In this document: in pieces, positions 8,123 to 15,707 of the stretch
Layout: each line of letters begins with the position of its first letter
Position numbering within the stretch: position 1 is the first letter of the stretch
DNA from: SVFI01 sp045643145
Lineage (GTDB): Bacteria > Bacillota > Clostridia > Lachnospirales > Lachnospiraceae
Direction: 5' to 3'
Assembly (NCBI GenBank): GCA_045643145.1
Contig: JAZUKG010000190.1
Span: 1 to 17,050 of the forward strand
DNA: 17,050 nt
Notes under the pieces: generated by a model
Databases searched by the model: none
Told to the model about the DNA's origin: nothing
The model's input: the letters and a program-made list of their open reading frames with translations, nothing else
Translations under genes and position numbers: made by a program

Positions 8123-9137
8123 CGGTAACTCCTTTGTGGCTTACATGGAATAAAATGCCGCTCTGATAGGTGGCATTTTGATACGTAATCAGTGCAAGGT
8201 CCGGGGTAGCATAAGTTTTCTGATAATAACAGGCCTGTACACAAGCATAAAATTCGGCTTCGTTTTGAATATATGTTTTTACAAAATCGTGAATCTGTTC
8301 ATTGAAGTAGATAAAAAAGAAACTTTGTCCTTTTTTTAGAAATGTAGTAGCGGCGCTAAACAGATTTTCGAGACTTTTTTCCAGACAGTCGCTATCCGGA
8401 GCAGGCTGGAAAAGTTCCAAAAGCAGAGAAAACTGGTTGGTAGAGGTTTGTTCATTTTCCTTTACCATCAGCTTGTCAATTTTGGCACTCAGTTTCCAGT
8501 GAATCTTTTGCAACCTGTCTCCCGGAATGTATTCTCTGACATCGGTGACATTGGAAGAAACCGTGCCCTTCTTTTCAGATTCTTCAAACTCATCAAAGCC
8601 TTCTTTTAAGGAAGCTTCTTCTAAAGATTCCATCTCGTGGTAGGATGGGTAAATCATCACTTCAGCTTTGGCAAAAATATCTCTTTTAAATGTAAATAAA
8701 TGCAAATAGTCATTGCAGGAAATTTTGGTGGCTGTCAGCTGATACGCTCCGGAGCGGTAAAAGGTCAGCGGTAGGTCAAATGAAAATGTATTTTTGCTAA
8801 AGGCAGGACAGATTAATACTCGCTCCCTGTCAGAAGGATAGAAAGGCGATGAAATCTGATAGTCTGTCTGAATATGAACCAGCGGGAAAAAGGTAGGATT
8901 ATTTACTTTGACAGAAACGGAAAACGAATCCTTGGCATTTCCAAATACCTTTTCACTTTGGCAGCTTACACTTAATTTTTGGAATGCATATTTACATGCA
9001 AAGAAAGATGCTACCGGCAGAAAAGCCAAAAGCATCAAAAGAAACAAAAATAAAGTTTGTCTGTAAAAAAGTGCTGCAAATATCAATAAGAGATACAAAA
9101 GCAGATACGTAATCCAGTTTGCAAATTTCTTTATCAT
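8109..9137 (-). CDS. DUF58 domain protein
   Basis: 342 residues with two N-terminal hydrophobic segments (about 9-28 and 30-49), then a beta-rich region with the DUF58 signature near the middle: DVREYIPGDRLQKIHWKLSA followed by a KENE segment. DUF58 proteins are von Willebrand factor A-like partners of MoxR ATPases and are typically encoded next to TgpA-like transglutaminases, exactly as here. The precise role is not established; they are thought to be membrane-attached assembly or adaptor proteins. The start at 9137 has GAGG about 5 nt upstream and is 20 bp after the moxR stop. The gene overlaps the downstream transglutaminase gene by 14 bp. Confidence 0.9.
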   Translation of the reverse strand: MIKKFANWITYLLLYLLLIFAALFYRQTLFLFLLMLLAFLPVASFFACKYAFQKLSVSCQSEKVFGNAKDSFSVSVKVNNPTFFPLVHIQTDYQISSPFYPSDRERVLICPAFSKNTFSFDLPLTFYRSGAYQLTATKISCNDYLHLFTFKRDIFAKAEVMIYPSYHEMESLEEASLKEGFDEFEESEKKGTVSSNVTDVREYIPGDRLQKIHWKLSAKIDKLMVKENEQTSTNQFSLLLELFQPAPDSDCLEKSLENLFSAATTFLKKGQSFFFIYFNEQIHDFVKTYIQNEAEFYACVQACYYQKTYATPDLALITYQNATYQSGILFHVSHKGVTDVFA

Positions 9138-9157
9138 AGTATCCTCACAAAAGAATA

Positions 9158-10090
9158 TTAGTGTGTGATTCGAGGAATCGGAACGAGCTGCAAAATCTGC
9201 TCTAAAACATCCGCGTCAGAAAGACCGGCAGCCTTGGCTTTGGTATTTAAAATTACGCGGTGAGCACAGCTCGGTGCAAATACGGCATGAATATCATCTG
9301 CAGTGACAAAGTTTCTGTTTTTGTAATATGCATATGCCTTGGCCAGGTTTAAAAGCGCCAGGCTTCCTCTCGGGCTGATTCCCTGAAGGAGATATTCATA
9401 TCCTCTGGTCTTTTCTACGAGATCAATCATGTAGCTCAAAAGCTCATCATGTACAAAGACATTGGCAGCTTCTTCCTGCATGGTTAACAGTTCTTCTTTG
9501 GTGAGCACCTGGTTTACTTCGTCAATATTGGAAAATGAATGCCCCTTTAAGATCTCCAGTGCAGATGAGTGATCCGGATAACCGAGTGACAGACGCAAAA
9601 TAAAACGGTCCAGCTGAGAATCCGGCAGCTTTTGCGTACCGGAAGCACCGATTGGGTTCTGCGTAGCGATAACAAAAAACGGCTTGTCCATTTCGCGGGT
9701 AATACCGTCTACGGTTACACTTTTTTCCTCCATTACTTCGAGTAGGGCTGATTGTGTCTTGGGAGAGGTTCTGTTAATTTCATCTGCTAAAAACAGATTG
9801 GTAAAAATAGCGCCCGGACGATAGATAAAATCGCCGGATTTTTGATCCAAAAGGGAAAAACCTAAAATATCACTAGGCAGAACATCCGGTGTAAACTGCA
9901 TTCTCTTGTAGGACATGGATACGGCCTTGGAAAGTGCTACCGCAAGAGTGGTTTTTCCAACTCCCGGGATGTCCTCTAACAGAATATGTCCCTTTGCCAA
10001 AAGGGCACACAAAATGAGATCAATACAGTCTTCTTTTCCGCGTAAAACCTTGGTGATTTCCTGTTTGACGGTTTCTAATTTTTCGTTCAC
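9158..10090 (-). CDS. MoxR-family AAA+ ATPase
   Basis: 310 residues. It has Walker A at about 40-47 (DIPGVGKT), Walker B with D103 E104 (LFLADEINR), sensor-1 Asn in ATQNPIGASGTQKLPDSQLDRF-type text (ATQNP then LPDSQLDRF), and a C-terminal lid domain (ISPRGSLALLNLAKAYA). MoxR ATPases are chaperone-like assembly factors for partner proteins, here most likely the DUF58 and transglutaminase products. The start is taken as GTG at 10090, which has AAGGAGAG 6 nt upstream; extending to an ATG at 10204 would run through the promoter and add an unlikely Cys/Ile-rich leader. It heads the operon. Confidence 0.92.
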   Translation of the reverse strand: MNEKLETVKQEITKVLRGKEDCIDLILCALLAKGHILLEDIPGVGKTTLAVALSKAVSMSYKRMQFTPDVLPSDILGFSLLDQKSGDFIYRPGAIFTNLFLADEINRTSPKTQSALLEVMEEKSVTVDGITREMDKPFFVIATQNPIGASGTQKLPDSQLDRFILRLSLGYPDHSSALEILKGHSFSNIDEVNQVLTKEELLTMQEEAANVFVHDELLSYMIDLVEKTRGYEYLLQGISPRGSLALLNLAKAYAYYKNRNFVTADDIHAVFAPSCAHRVILNTKAKAAGLSDADVLEQILQLVPIPRITH

Positions 10091-10127
10091 GTTTTTCTCT
10101 CCTTTTTTGGTATTTTCCTTTATCAAA

Positions 10128-10157
10128 TTCAAAATATATGTTATACTTTTATATACT
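10128..10157 (+). promoter_or_regulatory. Possible promoter of the phosphodiesterase gene
   Basis: TTCAAA (10128-10133) and TATACT (10152-10157) are spaced by 18 bp; the -10 is one base from consensus, the -35 is weaker. The predicted start is near 10164. Its -10 lies only 3 bp from the -10 of the opposite promoter, so two RNA polymerases could not bind both at once. Confidence 0.35.
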
Positions 10158-10160
10158 ATT

Positions 10161-10190
10161 ACTATACACGAACAACGGTCTTTTTGACAA
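10161..10190 (-). promoter_or_regulatory. Probable promoter of the moxR operon
   Basis: On the minus strand, TTGTCA (10185-10190) and TATAGT (10161-10166) are spaced by 18 bp; each is one base from consensus. The predicted start is near 10154, giving a leader of about 60 nt before the GTG at 10090. Confidence 0.5.
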
Positions 10191-10218
10191 TCATTTAGGT
10201 GCATTTCGAGGGAGTAGT

Positions 10219-12792
10219 ATGAAACTAGTTAAGGGAAGAAAAAATTCTTCAACATCCATCGTATCCATATTACTGTTAGGCTTGCTTGTGCTGGTTGCCA
10301 GTACGGGTGTATTTTTGATGCACGTTTGGCAGGTCAGACGTACCTTTGAAAAGCAGATGATGGAGGCGACCACCTCCAATATGCAAAATGCTGTTACATT
10401 GATTGAAGAACAGTCCGCAGAAATCGCCAAGGTAGTATCTCAGGCAGCCGAGATTTGGGAGGAATCGCTTCCGGATTTTCAGGAAGAGGATATACTGTTA
10501 GCGCTGGATCGCTACTGTAAAATGGAAAAGTTCGATCATTTATATTTTTATAAAAACAATGGTGAGCTTTTCGGTGATGGAAACCTTCATATACAGACGG
10601 ATGTAGATGAGTACGAAAGACAGGGATATGTGGAAAAGTTTGTCATTCGTGCGAGAATGGTAAACAGCTTCAATAAAGAAGAGGAAAAACACGGTGCTAT
10701 CTGTTTTATGGCACCAATCATTATAGAGGATCAAAATATCGGAAGCTTAATTGCGATTTTGGATACACAGGTCTTTTTGGATAGTGAAGTGTATCAAAAG
10801 ATGTCGGAAAAGGGAGATACTTTCCTGATTAACCAGTCCGGAGATATCTTTAGTGAGAAATCCACCATACTTCAAAGCTTTTCAAAAAATATGATTGAAA
10901 TCTTTGACAATATTTACATTCAGCTCACGGGATATTCTGCAGACAGTAAAGATAAAAGTACGATTACAGCCATTAAATATGTGCTGAGCAGACAGGATTA
11001 TTACAAAATCGCATTTGTGGATAAAAAGGGCGTACGTGATTATGTAGAATTCATGGAAATTCCGACCTTTGAAGATTTGTTCCTGGTTTATTTTTATCCG
11101 GAGACCAATTATACGGATATGATTCGTCCGGTTATCACCAAATCTCTGGTGGCATGTATTTGTATCATGCTCCTGACCATCGGCATGATGGTATATATTT
11201 GGGCTACTTCAAAGAGAGCAAATGATACGATTGCCAGTCTCGCTTATGATGATATCGTAACCGGAGGAAAAAACGACAACTACTTTAGAGTGGCTGCTTC
11301 AAAAATCATTTGGTCCAATGACAATATTCCGTATGTCATTGCCAGATTTGACGTGGTTAACTTCCGTTATATCAACGAAGCCTACGGACATGCCAGAGCG
11401 GATGAACTGTTAAAACTCGTGGTAGAAGAGGCGATGAAACTGTTCCACGAAAATAAAAAAGAAATCTGCTGTCGTATGAACTCAGACCAGTTTGTACTGC
11501 TCGCGAAAAATGACAGTGAATTTGATGATAAATGCGAAGCCTTAACTGTAGTTTTGAATGACAGAGCCAGAGATATCGGAATCAAATTCCCGATTCGATT
11601 GAAAATGGGTCTGTATGTAGTCAGAAAAGAAGACTACAGCATTGACCTGATGATAGACAGAGCCAATGCAGCTCGTAAATCCCTGATTGGTAACGAAAAG
11701 GTATTAACGGTATTATACAGTGATAAAATCACCAAACAGATGTATAAGACCGATCAGATTGAATCCGAGATGGAATCTGCCATGAACAATCATGAGTTCA
11801 AGGTATTTGTTCAGCCGAAATGGGATATCACCAATGACCGGATTTATGGTGGTGAAGCTCTCGTTCGATGGATTAAAAATGATGGCAGTATGGTCTATCC
11901 GGATGAATTTATTCCGGTATTTGAAAAGAATGGATTCATTGAAAAACTCGACTTGTACATGCTCGAGCAGGTTTGTGCCAAGATGAGAGAGCTCATTGAT
12001 GCGGGCAGAGAAATCTTTCCGGTATCTGTAAATCAGAGCCGAATCCTGCTTCACAATCCGGAATATATCACACAGGTATCCAAGATTTTGAGAAGATACC
12101 GCGTTCCGAGTAAATACATAGAACTCGAGGTAACAGAAACCGTATTCCTCGATGAACGAAATCATATGATTCAGACGATGAACAAGTTAAAGGAAATGGA
12201 CGTACAAATCAGTATGGACGATTTCGGCAGCGGTTATTCATCCCTGAATATGTTAAAAGATATCCCGTTTGACGTTATCAAAATTGACAGAGAATTCTTT
12301 AGTGAATCTACGACGAGTGATTCTTCTATCCTGATTTTGAGAAAGATTATCGAAATGGCAGAGGGCCTGGGTATCCGAGTACTTTGCGAGGGTGTAGAAA
12401 ATCAGGAACAGGTCGATTTATTAAAGAGTCTGGGCTGTCAGTTTGTACAGGGTTATTTCTTTTCTAAACCAATCAGCGCTGAGGACTTTGTTGAAAAGTA
12501 CAGCCATGAAAAAGAAGGCGGAAAAGAATACTATGAAAGTCTTTACGATCAGGAGCTTGAAAAGAGAGCCAAGCTGGAAGAGGAAAAAGAGAGAATTCGT
12601 CAGGAACAGTCTGCGAGCAGTGTCGTAGAGAAATTTAAAAAGGTTTATGTTCCGAAAAAACAGGTCGATAAGGAATCTGATAAACAGGAGAAAAAACTTT
12701 CGACAGAGGAACAGAAACTTTTGATGGCAGCAGAAAGAGAAAAGAAAAAGGCCGAAGCAAAACAAGCATCGGATCAGAAAGATGGAGAATAA
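10219..12792 (+). CDS. Membrane sensor with degenerate GGDEF and active-looking EAL domain (c-di-GMP phosphodiesterase)
   Basis: 857 residues from the ATG at 10219, chosen because GAGGGAG precedes it closely; the longer frame from 10138 runs through the promoter. Order: TM1 at about 13-37, an extracytoplasmic Cache-like sensor region (about 38-308), TM2 at 309-330, a GGDEF domain and an EAL domain. In the GGDEF domain the signature is replaced by NSDQF (421-425, after RM420), so cyclase activity is unlikely. In the EAL domain the key motifs are intact: E546 A L, VSVNQS, ELEVTE, D667 D668 FGSGYSSL and CEGVE. It should hydrolyse c-di-GMP to pGpG. An unusual Lys/Glu-rich tail of about 100 residues, probably coiled coil, follows the EAL fold. 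Its last codons overlap queH by 11 bp. Confidence 0.9.
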   Translation: MKLVKGRKNSSTSIVSILLLGLLVLVASTGVFLMHVWQVRRTFEKQMMEATTSNMQNAVTLIEEQSAEIAKVVSQAAEIWEESLPDFQEEDILLALDRYCKMEKFDHLYFYKNNGELFGDGNLHIQTDVDEYERQGYVEKFVIRARMVNSFNKEEEKHGAICFMAPIIIEDQNIGSLIAILDTQVFLDSEVYQKMSEKGDTFLINQSGDIFSEKSTILQSFSKNMIEIFDNIYIQLTGYSADSKDKSTITAIKYVLSRQDYYKIAFVDKKGVRDYVEFMEIPTFEDLFLVYFYPETNYTDMIRPVITKSLVACICIMLLTIGMMVYIWATSKRANDTIASLAYDDIVTGGKNDNYFRVAASKIIWSNDNIPYVIARFDVVNFRYINEAYGHARADELLKLVVEEAMKLFHENKKEICCRMNSDQFVLLAKNDSEFDDKCEALTVVLNDRARDIGIKFPIRLKMGLYVVRKEDYSIDLMIDRANAARKSLIGNEKVLTVLYSDKITKQMYKTDQIESEMESAMNNHEFKVFVQPKWDITNDRIYGGEALVRWIKNDGSMVYPDEFIPVFEKNGFIEKLDLYMLEQVCAKMRELIDAGREIFPVSVNQSRILLHNPEYITQVSKILRRYRVPSKYIELEVTETVFLDERNHMIQTMNKLKEMDVQISMDDFGSGYSSLNMLKDIPFDVIKIDREFFSESTTSDSSILILRKIIEMAEGLGIRVLCEGVENQEQVDLLKSLGCQFVQGYFFSKPISAEDFVEKYSHEKEGGKEYYESLYDQELEKRAKLEEEKERIRQEQSASSVVEKFKKVYVPKKQVDKESDKQEKKLSTEEQKLLMAAEREKKKAEAKQASDQKDGE

Positions 12793-13432
12793 GAAAAACT
12801 ATCAAAGGATTTTGGATGAAGTCCTGAAAAAAGAAGAAAATATTGGAAAAAAGCTATTATTACATAGCTGCTGTGCACCTTGCAGCAGCTATGTTCTCGT
12901 TTATTTATCTGCTTTTTTTGAGATTACAGTTTTATACTACAATCCCAATATTTCCGAGGAAAAGGAATATAGAAAAAGAGTAGAAGAACAAAAAAGACTG
13001 ATTGGACTTTTGAATCAGAAAAAGGAAACAAAATATCCGATTTCGGTGATTGAGGGCGACTATCAGCCGCAGGCCTTTTTTGATATAGCCAGAGGCTATG
13101 AAAAGGTAAAGGAAGGCGGAGAGAGATGTTTTCGCTGCTATGAACTGAGACAGAGAAAGACAGCAGAGCTGGCAAAAGACGGCGGGTATGATTTCTTTAC
13201 CACGACCCTTTCCATCAGCCCTTTGAAAAACGCAGCCGGGCTCAATGAAATCGGGAAAAAGCTAGAAGCCGAATACGGCGTAGCGTATCTCGAATCAGAC
13301 TTTAAGAAAAAGAACGGGTACTTAACTTCGATTCAACTTTCCAAAGAATACGACCTGTACAGGCAGGATTACTGCGGCTGTATTTATTCAAAAATGGAAA
13401 GAGATGAAAGAGTTACCTTGAATAATCAGTAA
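12782..13432 (+). CDS. queH: Epoxyqueuosine reductase QueH
   Basis: 216 residues of the QueH (former DUF208) family, which carries out the last step of queuosine synthesis, reducing epoxyqueuosine in tRNA, as an alternative to QueG. The cysteines expected for its metal/iron-sulfur centres are visible: C30, C31 and C34 (HSCCAPCSSY), C116 and C119 (ERCFRC), and C198 and C200 (YCGCIYS). The length is normal for the family. The ATG lies inside the end of the phosphodiesterase gene (11-bp overlap) with only a weak AGAAAG directly before it, which suggests translational coupling. argS follows after 63 bp. Confidence 0.93.
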   Translation: MENKKNYQRILDEVLKKEENIGKKLLLHSCCAPCSSYVLVYLSAFFEITVLYYNPNISEEKEYRKRVEEQKRLIGLLNQKKETKYPISVIEGDYQPQAFFDIARGYEKVKEGGERCFRCYELRQRKTAELAKDGGYDFFTTTLSISPLKNAAGLNEIGKKLEAEYGVAYLESDFKKKNGYLTSIQLSKEYDLYRQDYCGCIYSKMERDERVTLNNQ

Positions 13433-13495
13433 AAATCGTATAACATAGAGAAATGTATTAAGACGACAGCAAGTATAGAAAAGAGGAAGAGCATT

Positions 13496-15259
13496 ATGAA
13501 AGAAATGTTACAACTTGTATCAGAAGAGATGAAACAGGCCTTTGCGAAAGCCGGATATCCGGATGAATACGGCAAAGTAAACCTTTCAAATAGACCGGAC
13601 CTTTGTGAACTTCAGTGTAACGGTGCGATGGCACTGGCAAAACAGTTCAAAAAAGCTCCGATTATGATTGCTAACGAAATCGCGGATGCCCTAAAGGATA
13701 CCAAGGTATTTTCCAAGGTAGAAGCTGTAATGCCGGGATTTTTGAATCTGGATTTATCTGCGGAATATTTAAAAGACTATCTGATGGAAATGCAGGGAGC
13801 AGAAAAATTCGGTTTGGAAACAGGCAAAGCGAAAAAAGTCATCATCGACTACGGCGGACCAAACGTAGCAAAGCCACTTCATGTAGGTCATCTTCGTTCT
13901 GCAGTCATCGGTGAAAGTGTAAAGAGAATCGCGAAATATATGGGACATCAGGCAATCGGTGATATCCATATGGGTGACTGGGGACTTCAGATGGGTCTCA
14001 TCATTACAGAACTCAAGGAAAGAAAGCCGGAGCTGGTTTATTTTGATGACAGCTTTGAAGGTGAATATCCACAGGAAGCACCATTTACGATTTCAGAGCT
14101 CGAGGAAATTTATCCGACAGCCAGTGGTAAATCCAAAGAAGATCCTGCATATAAAGAAAAAGCCATGGAAGCAACCAAGCTTTTACAGCAGGGCAAGAGA
14201 GGCTATCGTGCTCTGTGGGATCACATCATGCAGGTATCCGTAACTGACCTGAAGAAAAACTATGATAACCTTTTAGTAGATTTTGATTACTGGAACGGAG
14301 AATCTACAGTAGATGATTTGATTCCGGGAATGGTTCAGTATATGAAAGACGGTGGCTATGCTCATGAATCAGACGGGGCACTCGTCGTAGATGTCAAGGA
14401 AGAAACAGATACCAAGGAAATTCCGCCTTGTATGATTTTAAAATCAGACGGAGCTTCTCTTTATAATACGACTGACCTGGCAACACTGATGATGCGTACC
14501 AAAGAAGATGATCCGGATCAGGTGATCTATGTCGTAGATAAGCGTCAGGGACTTTACTTTGAACAGGTATTCCGCTGCGCACGCAAGACCAAGATCGTAA
14601 AGGATGACACAGACCTTTACTTCCTCGGTTTTGGTACTGTAAACGGAAAAGACGGACACGCATTCAAAACTCGTGAAGGCGGTGTTATGCGTCTGGAAAA
14701 CCTCATCAAACAGATCAATGAACAGATGTTCAAAAAGATTACCGAAAACCGTTCGGTAGAAGAAGCAGAAGCAAAGGAAACAGCCAAGAAGGTAGCACTC
14801 GCAGCAATTAAATACGGTGATCTTTCAAATCAGGCCAGCAAGGATTATATCTTTGATATCGATCGTTTCACTTCCTTTGAAGGAGATACCGGTCCATATA
14901 TCCTTTACACCATTGTTCGTATCAAATCGATTTTGGGTAAATATGAGGCAGAGGGAAATACAGTAGATAAAAATGCACTGAATGTTCCTGGTACAGAAGC
15001 GGAAAAGCAGCTTATGATGGTTATTTCTCGTTTTGCAGCTATGATGAAAAATGCATACGAAGAATTAGCTCCTCACAAGGTATGTGCTTATGTATATGAA
15101 ATGGCAAATGCGTTCAACCATTTCTATCATGAAACCAAAATCCTCAGTGAAGAAGACGCAGCCAAGAAAGCAGGCTATATCGCACTTCTTAACTTAACTC
15201 AGGATATCCTGGTAACCTGTATCGATGTGCTCGGCTTTGAAGCACCTGATAGAATGTAA
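13496..15259 (+). CDS. argS: Arginyl-tRNA synthetase
   Basis: 587 residues, a full-length class I synthetase that charges tRNA-Arg in the cytoplasm. The N-terminal Add-1 domain is followed by the HIGH-type motif H129-V-G-H132 (PLHVGHLRS), preceded by DYGGPNVAKPLH. Downstream are MGDWGLQMG, DGASLYNTTDLAT and a KMSK-equivalent FKTREGGVM; the C-terminal anticodon-binding helical domain includes HKVCAYVYEMANAFNHFYHE. The start has GAGGAAGAG upstream. It is probably read with the upstream phosphodiesterase and queH genes, possibly also from a weak internal promoter; it ends at a strong terminator. Confidence 0.97.
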   Translation: MKEMLQLVSEEMKQAFAKAGYPDEYGKVNLSNRPDLCELQCNGAMALAKQFKKAPIMIANEIADALKDTKVFSKVEAVMPGFLNLDLSAEYLKDYLMEMQGAEKFGLETGKAKKVIIDYGGPNVAKPLHVGHLRSAVIGESVKRIAKYMGHQAIGDIHMGDWGLQMGLIITELKERKPELVYFDDSFEGEYPQEAPFTISELEEIYPTASGKSKEDPAYKEKAMEATKLLQQGKRGYRALWDHIMQVSVTDLKKNYDNLLVDFDYWNGESTVDDLIPGMVQYMKDGGYAHESDGALVVDVKEETDTKEIPPCMILKSDGASLYNTTDLATLMMRTKEDDPDQVIYVVDKRQGLYFEQVFRCARKTKIVKDDTDLYFLGFGTVNGKDGHAFKTREGGVMRLENLIKQINEQMFKKITENRSVEEAEAKETAKKVALAAIKYGDLSNQASKDYIFDIDRFTSFEGDTGPYILYTIVRIKSILGKYEAEGNTVDKNALNVPGTEAEKQLMMVISRFAAMMKNAYEELAPHKVCAYVYEMANAFNHFYHETKILSEEDAAKKAGYIALLNLTQDILVTCIDVLGFEAPDRM

Positions 15260-15276
15260 ATTCATTTATGACTAAT

Positions 15277-15318
15277 ACTACCTACATCTGAGATTCTCGG
15301 ATGTGGGTAGTTTTTTTA
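15277..15318 (+). terminator. Intrinsic terminator after argS
   Basis: A near-perfect 16-bp stem, ACTACCTACATCTGAG (15277-15292) with CTCGGATGTGGGTAGT (15296-15311), two G-U pairs and a 3-nt loop, is followed by a T run (15312-15317). It begins 17 nt after the argS stop. Confidence 0.95.
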
Positions 15319-15370
15319 TTATCCTTTATCTAAATTCAAAACCATATTCACAATCTTAAATACATGGATA

Positions 15371-15384
15371 GCTAATATATTAGC
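15371..15384. promoter_or_regulatory. hipBA operator, upstream copy
   Basis: The perfect 14-bp palindrome GCTAATATATTAGC. An identical copy sits 41 bp downstream, about four helical turns away. Such paired palindromes before a hipB gene are typical autorepression sites for the HipB-HipA complex; binding here is inferred. Confidence 0.8.
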
Positions 15385-15411
15385 AATTTGTTGCATTTAT
15401 ACAGTATTTCT

Positions 15412-15425
15412 GCTAATATATTAGC
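15412..15425. promoter_or_regulatory. hipBA operator, copy overlapping the hipB start
   Basis: A second perfect GCTAATATATTAGC palindrome, here extended to 16 bp (TGCTAATATATTAGCA, 15411-15426), so its last base is the A of the hipB ATG. Its TAATAT (15414-15419) could serve as the -10 box, 17 bp after TTGCAT (15391-15396). No Shine-Dalgarno sequence is present before the ATG. Confidence 0.75.
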
Positions 15426-15707
15426 ATGATAACTTTAACACAAAAAACATCCACACAAATAAATAGAGAAATTGCACAAAGACTGGCCGGTATTAGAAAA
15501 AGAAGAAAAATATCACAAAAGGAGTTGTCAATCCGTGCAGATGTCAGCTATGCCTCATTGCGAAGATTTGAGCAGACAGGAGAAATATCACTTCATTCGT
15601 TTACAAAGTTGGCAATTGCGCTGGAACTGGAAGATGAACTGGACCAATTGTTTACAGATGTTGTATATCGTTCGATAGAGGAGTTAATCAATGACCAAGA
15701 TTCGTAA
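15426..15707 (+). CDS. hipB: HipB-like antitoxin (XRE-family repressor)
   Basis: 93 residues, close to the usual HipB length. A Cro/CI-type helix-turn-helix spans about 20-68; the recognition segment is SQKELSIRADVSYASLRRFE (30-49). HipB proteins bind and neutralise the HipA kinase and repress their own operon through palindromic operators, two of which lie just upstream. The ATG at 15426 is the only plausible start: an in-frame TAA lies at 15414-15416. There is no ribosome binding site, so translation from a very short or leaderless mRNA is likely. It overlaps hipA by 17 bp. Confidence 0.85.
   Translation: MITLTQKTSTQINREIAQRLAGIRKRRKISQKELSIRADVSYASLRRFEQTGEISLHSFTKLAIALELEDELDQLFTDVVYRSIEELINDQDS

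Noticed and set aside
10184..10189. Plus-strand TTGACA as the -35 of the phosphodiesterase promoter
   Set aside because: No acceptable -10 lies 16-18 bp downstream; the segment is better used as the reverse-strand -35 TTGTCA at 10185-10190.
10091..10204. Extended N-terminus of the MoxR protein from an ATG at 10204
   Set aside because: It would cover the predicted promoter, lacks an RBS, and the GTG at 10090 has an excellent RBS and fits family length.
10138..10218. Extended N-terminus of the phosphodiesterase from 10138
   Set aside because: The extra 27 codons overlap promoter elements and have no RBS; the ATG at 10219 has GAGGGAG.
15472..15678. A 68-residue frame inside hipB
   Set aside because: It is an out-of-frame shadow of the helix-turn-helix antitoxin gene, without domain or RBS support.
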